A stretch of 64,000 nucleotides of DNA, from positions 558,001-622,000 of the forward strand of contig JADJUJ010000003.1 in NCBI GenBank assembly GCA_016710765.1. Direction: 5' to 3'. Position numbers and translations under genes: made by a program. Below, piece after piece: positions 18,559 through 25,087 of this stretch (the stretch's first letter is position 1; each line of letters opens with the position of its first letter). The stretch comes from Lewinellaceae bacterium (GTDB lineage: Bacteria > Bacteroidota > Bacteroidia > Chitinophagales > Saprospiraceae). Under the pieces are notes generated by a model. It was not told where the DNA came from, ran no database searches, and saw nothing but the letters and a program-made list of their open reading frames with translations.

Positions 18559-20657
18559 ATACGGAAGATCCAGTGTTCGACAACTGTCCTGCCAGCCCTG
18601 TTGAAGTATGCGACCTGACGTCGAACGACGGCCTGTTGTGGAACGACGCAGCGTACTGGGACAATGTGATCAGCACCCACGACCTTTGTGAAGGACCTGC
18701 GGATCTGAACATCACGGTAACCGACTCCTGTTCCGGCTCGAACGTGGATGTGAACTACATCCTGTTCCTGGACATGGACGGCGACGGCACGATGGAAACT
18801 GTAATCAACAGCAACAACCCACCGGCGCCAAACAGCATCCCATACTTGGGTGGCACGGCGTTCGATAACCGCCCGGTTCCAGCGAACCAGAAGTATCGCT
18901 TCAACATCGACTGGACGACCAACGGCGGCGCCCGCACAGCCCATGTGGTTTGGGATAATCTGGCGCAGCCAGCGAACCTGAACGACAACGTGCTGCAAGG
19001 CGTAGTACCACAACTGCCCTACGGCACCCACAAAATCAAGTGGATCGCTCAGGATGGCTGTGGCAACGAAACGGTTTGCGAGTACACCTTCACGGTGAAG
19101 GATTGCAAGAAACCGACGGTGGTTTGTCTGAACGGCTTGAGTGTGAACATCATGCCTACTGGAATGATCGTCCTCTGGGATGCTGACTTCCTGCAGTACG
19201 GCGACGACAACTGCACGCCAGCCAACCAGTTGGTGTACGGTGTGGTGGAAAGCGACCAGAGCACGGGCGCCTTCCCGACCGACGCCCAGGGCAACCCGCT
19301 GACGAACGTGACCTTCGATTGCGCTGAGTTGGGCAGCCAGGCCGTACAACTGTGGGCGATGGATGCCGCCGGCAATGCCGACTTCTGCGAAACCTATGTG
19401 ATTGTACAGGACAACTTCGGTATCTGCGCCCCAGGTACGGCTGCTACGGTAGCCGGTATACTGGCCACAGAAGACCAGGATGGCCTGCAGGATGCCAGCG
19501 TTCAATTGATCGCCACGCATCCGACAGCAGGACCGCTGAACCTGAACGACAACACGGGCAACAGCGGCATCTTCGGCTTCCCGAATGCCGTGCCTTATGG
19601 TTCAAACTACACGGTAACGCCACTGAAGGACGACAACCCGCTCAACGGTGTCACCACCTACGACCTGGTGCTGATCAGCAAGCACATCCTTGGATTGCAG
19701 CCGCTGACGAGTCCGTACCGGATGATTGCTGCGGATGCCAACAAGTCGAACTCGATCACGACGTTTGACATTGTGGAACTGCGGAAGTTGATCCTGGGCA
19801 TCTACAATGAACTGCCGCTAAACACCAGCTGGCGCTTTGTGGACAAGGACTACGCGTTCCCGGATCAAACCAACCCATGGTTGGGAGGCCAGTTCCCGGA
19901 AACGATCAGTGGCGCCGACATCCAGGCGAACCAGGTTGGCGACGACTTTGTAGCGGTGAAAATTGGTGACGTGAACGGTACGGCCATCGCCAACTCGTTC
20001 ATGAGTGCCGACGACCGTACGAATGGCGCGCTGTTGTTCGATGTGAAAGACCGCGATGTAAGTGCAGGCGAAGTGTTTGAAGTGACCTTCAAGGCTGCCG
20101 AGCAGGTGCAGGGCTACCAGTTTACACTCAACCTGGGTGGTCTGGAAGTACTGGACATTGTACCGGGAGCTGAGATGGCGGAGAACAACTTCGGTATCTT
20201 CACGGACGCGATCACGACATCATTCGACGGCAAGGCAGTGGGCACCTTCACGGTTAAATTCCGCGCTGCCAAAGCCGGCACGCTGAGTCAGATGATTGGT
20301 GTATCGAGCCGCATCACACGTGCAGAGTCCTACAGCAGTGACGACAAACGCATGGATGTTGCCTTGCGCTTCAATGGCGCGGCCATCGCAGGTGTAGGCT
20401 TCGAACTGTACCAGAACGTACCGAACCCATGGGAGAACACCACGGTGATCGGCTTCCACCTGCCATCAGATTCAGAGGCTACGCTGACGATCTACGACGA
20501 GACAGGCAGGATGCTGTACCGCCAGGAGGGCGACTTTGCCAAAGGCTACAACGCCTTTACGGTTCAGCGCGCTCAAGTGAACGCCAGCGGTATGTTGTAC
20601 TACAAAGTGGAAACCGCTAGTGACAGTGGTGTCATGAAAATGATACAACTCAAATAA
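18435..20657 (+). CDS. Giant HYR protein, C-terminal fragment with dockerin-like, cohesin-like and T9SS sorting domains
   Basis: This continues the third fragment in frame 3; the ATG at 18309 in this frame is spurious because it overlaps good coding sequence in frame 1. In order it contains Cys-rich Ig-like units to about 19420, a carboxypeptidase-regulatory/dockerin-like region (about 19440-19890) with the EF-hand-like D-A-N-K-S-N-S-I-T-T-F-D and a second helix R-K-L-I-L-G, a cohesin-like beta-sandwich (about 20020-20400), and a type IX secretion C-terminal domain (about 20410-20655) with N-V-P-N-P-W, L-T-I-Y-D-E-T-G-R-M-L-Y and a basic end at K. The T9SS domain predicts export across the outer membrane and attachment to or release from the cell surface. 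Translation ends at TAA 20655-20657, followed by a strong terminator. Confidence 0.92.
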   Translation, partial: YTGPMGTDSGGDHPGALPTNYSTFWSANANCYRYKQIIKIIDTEDPVFDNCPASPVEVCDLTSNDGLLWNDAAYWDNVISTHDLCEGPADLNITVTDSCSGSNVDVNYILFLDMDGDGTMETVINSNNPPAPNSIPYLGGTAFDNRPVPANQKYRFNIDWTTNGGARTAHVVWDNLAQPANLNDNVLQGVVPQLPYGTHKIKWIAQDGCGNETVCEYTFTVKDCKKPTVVCLNGLSVNIMPTGMIVLWDADFLQYGDDNCTPANQLVYGVVESDQSTGAFPTDAQGNPLTNVTFDCAELGSQAVQLWAMDAAGNADFCETYVIVQDNFGICAPGTAATVAGILATEDQDGLQDASVQLIATHPTAGPLNLNDNTGNSGIFGFPNAVPYGSNYTVTPLKDDNPLNGVTTYDLVLISKHILGLQPLTSPYRMIAADANKSNSITTFDIVELRKLILGIYNELPLNTSWRFVDKDYAFPDQTNPWLGGQFPETISGADIQANQVGDDFVAVKIGDVNGTAIANSFMSADDRTNGALLFDVKDRDVSAGEVFEVTFKAAEQVQGYQFTLNLGGLEVLDIVPGAEMAENNFGIFTDAITTSFDGKAVGTFTVKFRAAKAGTLSQMIGVSSRITRAESYSSDDKRMDVALRFNGAAIAGVGFELYQNVPNPWENTTVIGFHLPSDSEATLTIYDETGRMLYRQEGDFAKGYNAFTVQRAQVNASGMLYYKVETASDSGVMKMIQLK

Positions 20658-20690
20658 GCAACCATGAGTAACCAATAGCCAATAAAAGGA

Positions 20691-20733
20691 AAAGGCATGC
20701 AAATGATGTCATTTGCATGCCTTCCTTTTTTTA
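20691..20733 (+). terminator. Rho-independent terminator after the giant HYR gene
   Basis: A perfect 15-bp stem (arms 20692-20706 and 20709-20723, around GGCATGCAAATGA) with a 2-base loop is followed by CCTTTTTTTA. It lies 34 bp after the stop codon. Confidence 0.9.
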
Positions 20734-20831
20734 TCCCTGCAAAACAGACATTAAGCCATTTGTATTAGAAAAGCCGTGAAGCGGCGGAATATCATTCCAG
20801 GCTGAAAGCCTGTAATGACTCTTCGGGAGGT

Positions 20832-20870
20832 GGGCTACGCTTTGAAAGATAAGCGTGGCCCCTTCTTTTT
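20832..20870 (+). terminator. Second terminator-like hairpin
   Basis: Arms GGGCTACGCTT (20832-20842) and AAGCGTGGCCC (20851-20861) pair with one G-T wobble and are followed by CTTCTTTTT. The 90 bp upstream (from about 20770) hold smaller palindromes (GCCG-TGAAG-CGGC and CAGGCT-GAA-AGCCTG) of the intergenic-repeat type. The hairpin sits directly in front of the orphan T9SS domain remnant, so it may be the terminator of an ancestral gene copy. Confidence 0.6.
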
Positions 20871-20879
20871 GGGGATAGG

Positions 20880-21059
20880 GTGACGCTGACGATCTACGAC
20901 GAGACAGGCCGGATGCTGTATAGCCAGGAGGGTGAGTTTGCGAAAGGCTACAATGCCTTTACGCTGAACCGTGCAGAGGTGAATACCGCCGGAGTGTTGT
21001 ACTACAAAGTAGCCACGGCTACCGACAGCGGTTCGATGAAGATGGTGGAGATGAAGTAA
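20880..21059 (+). pseudogene. Orphan T9SS C-terminal domain fragment
   Basis: Read from the GTG at 20880, this codes about 59 residues ending at TAA 21057-21059. The last 58 align without gaps to the C-terminus of the giant protein, about three quarters identical: T-L-T-I-Y-D-E-T-G-R-M-L-Y, F-A-K-G-Y-N-A-F-T, L-Y-Y-K-V, M-K-M. No signal peptide or cargo precedes it; similarity starts abruptly at ACGCTGACGATC. It cannot be secreted alone and looks like the tail of a deleted paralogue, left by recombination between two genes with similar 3' ends. It has its own terminator. Confidence 0.85.
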
Positions 21060-21080
21060 GAAATTGAGATAATAAATTCA

Positions 21081-21119
21081 AATGCCCGGATGCAACAGTA
21101 CGCATCCGGGCATTTTTTT
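21081..21119 (+). terminator. Terminator downstream of the orphan T9SS domain
   Basis: A stem AATGCCCGGATGC / GCATCCGGGCATT with a short loop (CAACAGTAC region) is followed by seven T residues. It lies between convergent genes, before the 3' end of hpd. Confidence 0.9.
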
Positions 21120-21158
21120 GTTGGGCAATGTTACCGTGTTCCTTCCTAAGCCCAATTT

Positions 21159-22292
21159 CTACAATGTTCCGCGACGCTCCTGCTCCGCCTCAATGCTTTC
21201 GAACAACGCCTGGAAATTGCCTTTCCCGAAGGACTTTGCCCCCACACGCTGGATGATTTCAAAGAAAAGGGTAGGGCGGTCTTCCACAGGTCGGGTGAAA
21301 ATTTGCAACAGGTAGCCTTCTTCGTCCCGGTCGACCATGATGCCTAGTTTTTTGAGGGCTTCAAGGTCTTCTTTAATGGCGCCCACACGCTCAATAACAG
21401 TGTCGTAATAGGTTCCTGGTACGTACAAGAACTCAACACCTCGTTTCCGGAGTTCGGATACGGTGTGTAAAATATTGTCGGTTGCCACTGCGATGTGCTG
21501 GCACCCCGGCCCTTCGTAGAACTCCAGGTATTCCTCAATTTGCGATTTCTTCTTACCCCGAGCAGGTTCGTTGATGGGAAATTTAATGCGCATGTTGCTG
21601 CTGGACATTACTTTCGACATCAGCGCTGTATACGCGGTTGAAATGTCCTTATCGTCGAACGTTATCAGGTTTTTGAAGCCCAACACATTTTCATAAAACT
21701 TTGCCCAGTGGTTCATTTTACCGAGTTCTACGTTACCAACGCAGTGATCAATGTATTCCAAACCGATGGGCTCAGGGTTATATTCCGAGTTCCAGGGCTG
21801 GAAACCAGGCAGAAAGCTGCCCTTATAGTCCTTTCTTTCTACAAAAATATGCACCACATCGCCATAAGTGCGGATGCCAGAGCGCACCACCGAGCCAAAT
21901 TCGTCGTGCGCTACTGAGGGCACAAGATAGGCCTCGGCGCCTCTTCTGACGGTCTCTTCAAAGGCATAATGTGCATCATCTACCTCAAAGGCAATCGCCT
22001 TGACGCCGTCACCGTGCCGCAGCAAATGCTGCCCGAGGGGGGAGTCGGAATGATAGGGCGTAGTCAATACCAACCTAATTTTACCCTGTTTTAACACATA
22101 AGAGGCTTGGTTGCGGCTACCAGTTTCGAGACCGCTGTATGCCAGCGACTGGAAGCCAAAGGCAGTTTTGTAAAAATGCGCTGCCTGTTTGGCATTTCCA
22201 ACAATCATCTCGATGTAGTCGGTGCCATGAAGGGGCAGAAAATCGGTAGTTTGGTCTTGTGCTAAAGTAGTTTGAACAGTTGTTTCCATCAT
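21159..22292 (-). CDS. hpd: 4-hydroxyphenylpyruvate dioxygenase
   Basis: This Fe(II)-dependent cytosolic enzyme converts 4-hydroxyphenylpyruvate to homogentisate in tyrosine degradation. The product (about 377 residues) has two vicinal-oxygen-chelate halves. The C-terminal half carries the expected iron ligands: His in Y-I-D-H-C-V-G-N, His in G-P-G-C-Q-H-I-A and Glu in F-F-E-I-I-Q-R, followed by the family tail G-K-G-N-F-Q-A-L-F-E-S-I-E. The start chosen is the tandem ATG at 22287-22292, which begins 8 bp after the hmgA stop codon; a TTG at 22310 would overlap hmgA. It is the last gene of the tnaA-hmgA-hpd operon, and its product is the substrate of HmgA. Confidence 0.95.
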   Translation of the reverse strand: MMETTVQTTLAQDQTTDFLPLHGTDYIEMIVGNAKQAAHFYKTAFGFQSLAYSGLETGSRNQASYVLKQGKIRLVLTTPYHSDSPLGQHLLRHGDGVKAIAFEVDDAHYAFEETVRRGAEAYLVPSVAHDEFGSVVRSGIRTYGDVVHIFVERKDYKGSFLPGFQPWNSEYNPEPIGLEYIDHCVGNVELGKMNHWAKFYENVLGFKNLITFDDKDISTAYTALMSKVMSSSNMRIKFPINEPARGKKKSQIEEYLEFYEGPGCQHIAVATDNILHTVSELRKRGVEFLYVPGTYYDTVIERVGAIKEDLEALKKLGIMVDRDEEGYLLQIFTRPVEDRPTLFFEIIQRVGAKSFGKGNFQALFESIEAEQERRGTL

Positions 22293-22299
22293 CTTGAAT

Positions 22300-23457
22300 T
22301 TATTTTTCAAGCCATACCTTATAATAATTAGGATCCGACAAGGCCATGGCTTCTTCTGTAATCATGACTGGTTGAAAGGGATCGATCATAACAGCCAATT
22401 CTTCGGTTGCGGTCTGCCCGATGCTCCGCTCTATGGCCCCTGGGTGCGGGCCGTGAGGAATGCCTGCAGGGTGCAGGGTAATCTGGCCGGGCCCCACATT
22501 GTTGCGCGACATGAAGTTGCCCTCCACATAGTACAGCAGCTCATCAGAGTCGATGTTGGAGTGGTGGTATGGTGCAGGGATAGCATCGGGGTGGTAGTCG
22601 TACAGCCTTGGGACAAAGGAGCATACCACAAAGTTCCGGCCTTCAAACGTCTGGTGAATAGGTGGTGGCATGTGGATGCGACCCGTCAGCGGTTCGAAAT
22701 CGCGGATATTAAAGGCGTAGGGGTAGTGATAGCCGTCCCATCCAATGACGTCGAACGGGTGATGCGCATATACCACAGGGAAAAGGGCATTTTGCTTTTT
22801 TATCCGCACTTCAAACTCACCGCGTTCTTCGTACGTTTCCAATACCTCGGGTATCCGGATATCGCGCTCGCAAAAAGGCGAATGTTCGAGCATTTGCCCG
22901 TAGTCGTTGCGGTAGCGACGCGGCGTTGTTACCGGCCCCCTGCTTTCGATGAACAGCAGGCGGTTGTCGCTGCTTTCAAAATCCAGTTTGTAAATGGTAC
23001 CTCTTGGGATGACGAGGTAATCGCCAGGGCCGAAGTTGACATTGCCGAACATCGTTTGCAAATCCCCTTTGCCACGGTGGACAAACAGGATTTCGTCGGC
23101 GTCTGCATTTTTGAAGAAATAATCGGGCGAGGCACTGGGAGCGGCCAGCCCAATCGACAGGTCGCTGTTGACAAACAAGGTTTTTCGGCTCCGGATGTAA
23201 TCTGGCTCCGGCAGAAGATCAAACCCTGCAAATTTCATCGGGTACAGGTTGTTCTCCACTGCAATTTTGGGCGCAATGGTTACAGGCGCCTGGATTTGCC
23301 TGATTTGTGTGGGCGCATGCAAGTGGTACACCAGCGACGACATGCCGCTGAAACCTTCCGTGCCCACCAACTCCTCCTGGTAAAGTGATCCGTCAGGCTG
23401 GCGAAATACGATGTGGCGTTTGGCCGGAATCCGGCCCATTCTATGGTAAAAAGGCAT
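22300..23457 (-). CDS. hmgA: Homogentisate 1,2-dioxygenase
   Basis: This enzyme opens the aromatic ring of homogentisate to give maleylacetoacetate, the step after Hpd. At 385 residues it is of the shorter bacterial type, a cupin-fold protein. Iron-binding residues are visible in the C-terminal half: His-His in P-Y-H-H-S-N-I-D followed by Glu in L-L-Y-Y-V-E-G-N-F, and His in L-H-P-A-G-I-P-H-G. The ATG at 23455-23457 gives a normal N-terminus (M-P-F-Y-H-R-M-G-R). It lies 53 bp downstream of tnaA and 8 bp upstream of hpd on the same strand, so co-transcription is likely. No maleylacetoacetate isomerase or fumarylacetoacetase gene is adjacent. Confidence 0.94.
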   Translation of the reverse strand: MPFYHRMGRIPAKRHIVFRQPDGSLYQEELVGTEGFSGMSSLVYHLHAPTQIRQIQAPVTIAPKIAVENNLYPMKFAGFDLLPEPDYIRSRKTLFVNSDLSIGLAAPSASPDYFFKNADADEILFVHRGKGDLQTMFGNVNFGPGDYLVIPRGTIYKLDFESSDNRLLFIESRGPVTTPRRYRNDYGQMLEHSPFCERDIRIPEVLETYEERGEFEVRIKKQNALFPVVYAHHPFDVIGWDGYHYPYAFNIRDFEPLTGRIHMPPPIHQTFEGRNFVVCSFVPRLYDYHPDAIPAPYHHSNIDSDELLYYVEGNFMSRNNVGPGQITLHPAGIPHGPHPGAIERSIGQTATEELAVMIDPFQPVMITEEAMALSDPNYYKVWLEK

Positions 23458-23510
23458 AACTACTGTTGAACTTTTTTTGACCTATTGTTGACCTGTTGTT
23501 GAACCACTGT

Positions 23511-24893
23511 TCAACCACCGTTCTGTGCAAAATGTGCTGTAAAATGCCGGAGAAACGGCGGTTCCCAGATGATCTTCAACCCTCTGGTTTGTTCCTTGTG
23601 GTCCAGCACTTTCTCAAAAACTTCGATGACGTAGTCGATATGGCTTTGGGTATATACCCGCCGGGGTATGGCCAGCCGAACGAGTTCTTTGGCGGCGGGA
23701 ATAAGTTTTCCATCCTCGTCGTATTTGCCAAACATCACAGATCCCACTTCAACACAGCGGATACCGCCCAGCCGATACAATTCACATACAAGGGCCTGGC
23801 CAGGATATTGATCTACCGGAATATGGGGGTACAGAACATGGGCTTCTACGTACACGGCATGGCCTCCGATAGGGTAGATCACCGGGACGCCCATTTCCCG
23901 GATACGCTCTCCCAGGTAGGCGGTACTTTTAATCCGGTATTGCAGGTAATCAGGCTCGAACACTTCCTCCAGTCCAACCGCAAGTGCTTCCATGTCGCGG
24001 CCGCTAAGCCCTCCATACGTGACAAATCCTTCGGTGATGATGAGTAAATTGGTACAGGCATCGGATAGTTTTTTATCCCGAACGGCCAAAAAACCGCCCA
24101 TGTTCACCAGAGCGTCCTTTTTGGCCGACATCACAGCTGCATCGGCAAGGCCGAACATGGCCTGTGCAATTTCCCGGTAGCTGAGGTGTTCCATGCCTGG
24201 CTCTTTGTGTTTTACAAACCAGGAGTTTTCCGCAATCCGGCAACAATCGAGCACCAGCATCACACCGTGCTTATGGCAGATTTCGGAGGTTTTTTTGGCA
24301 TTTGCCATGCTTACCGGTTGCCCACCACCACTGTTGTTGGTAATGGTGAGAATCACTGCGGCAACATTTTTTGCGCCCAGTTTCTTGATTTGAGTTTCCA
24401 GCGCCGCCGTATCTATATTGCCCTTAAACGGGTGATCGCTCGCGTAGTCGGTAGCTTCCGCACAGGGTAAGTCGATGGCGCTTGCGCCACTGAACTCGAT
24501 GTTGGCTCGGGTGGTATCAAAATGTGTATTGCTCAAAAAGTACTTTCCGGCACCACCCAGATAGCCATATAGAATGCGCTCTGCAGCCCGGCCCTGATGG
24601 GTTGGCAGTACATGTGGCATGCCCGTCAGGCTGTGTACAGCAGCGTCGAATCGCTCCCAACTGCGTGCGCCAGCGTACGATTCGTCGGCATCCATCATGG
24701 CTGCCCATTGCCGGCTGCTCATGGCGGAAGTTCCCGAATCGGTAAGGAAATCGATTAATACTTTGTCGGAGCGTAATAAGAAGGGGTTAAAAAACGCGTC
24801 CTTCAAATAGCCTGTTCTTTCCGCTGCAGTGCTGACCCGAATGGGTTCCACACTCTTTATGCGAAAGGGTTCTATGATTGTTTTGAATTCCAT
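23511..24893 (-). CDS. tnaA: Tryptophanase (tryptophan indole-lyase)
   Basis: This PLP enzyme of 460 residues belongs to the tryptophanase / tyrosine phenol-lyase family, with the PLP lysine in M-S-A-K-K-D (about residue 259), the P-T-H-Q-G-R loop and L-T-D-S-G-T near the N-terminus. Three positions that separate the two activities are of the tryptophanase type: Asp in H-F-D-T-T-R (about 126, Thr in tyrosine phenol-lyase), Val rather than Arg in I-R-C-V-E-V-G, and His in L-R-H-F-T-A (Phe in tyrosine phenol-lyase). The predicted reaction is tryptophan to indole, pyruvate and ammonia. It is the first gene of the operon with hmgA and hpd, which might suggest tyrosine phenol-lyase by context, but the residues argue against that. 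The ATG at 24891-24893 is well supported. Confidence 0.88.
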   Translation of the reverse strand: MEFKTIIEPFRIKSVEPIRVSTAAERTGYLKDAFFNPFLLRSDKVLIDFLTDSGTSAMSSRQWAAMMDADESYAGARSWERFDAAVHSLTGMPHVLPTHQGRAAERILYGYLGGAGKYFLSNTHFDTTRANIEFSGASAIDLPCAEATDYASDHPFKGNIDTAALETQIKKLGAKNVAAVILTITNNSGGGQPVSMANAKKTSEICHKHGVMLVLDCCRIAENSWFVKHKEPGMEHLSYREIAQAMFGLADAAVMSAKKDALVNMGGFLAVRDKKLSDACTNLLIITEGFVTYGGLSGRDMEALAVGLEEVFEPDYLQYRIKSTAYLGERIREMGVPVIYPIGGHAVYVEAHVLYPHIPVDQYPGQALVCELYRLGGIRCVEVGSVMFGKYDEDGKLIPAAKELVRLAIPRRVYTQSHIDYVIEVFEKVLDHKEQTRGLKIIWEPPFLRHFTAHFAQNGG

Positions 24894-25043
24894 GCCGCAA
24901 GGGTACGGTGATTACAGCCATTCTGTAACCTACTTTGGTCATGGGTTGGCCTGATTGTAGTCAGGCGCTGTCATGGTTTTCGAAAAGTTCTATTGGCGTA
25001 GTGATGGTGAGGTTTAATAATGTGGTGTTGAAAAGGCTTTGCC

Positions 25044-25051
25044 TAACTTTG
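25044..25051 (+). promoter_or_regulatory. Bacteroidota -7 promoter box for susCD
   Basis: TAACTTTG matches the TAnnTTTG consensus of the primary sigma factor in Bacteroidota exactly and lies 37 bp before the susC start codon. A clear -33 TTTG at standard spacing is not obvious. The 194-bp space separates divergent tnaA and susC. Confidence 0.55.
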
Positions 25052-25087
25052 TTTGGAATTTTAAAATGAAGCCAAATCCTTTCGCGT

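Noticed and set aside
22293..22310. Earlier TTG start for hpd
   Set aside because: It would overlap the end of hmgA and adds residues not seen in the family; the tandem ATG 8 bp after the hmgA stop is preferred.
23511..24893. Tyrosine phenol-lyase instead of tryptophanase
   Set aside because: Context fits, but the Asp, Val and His specificity residues are those of tryptophanase.
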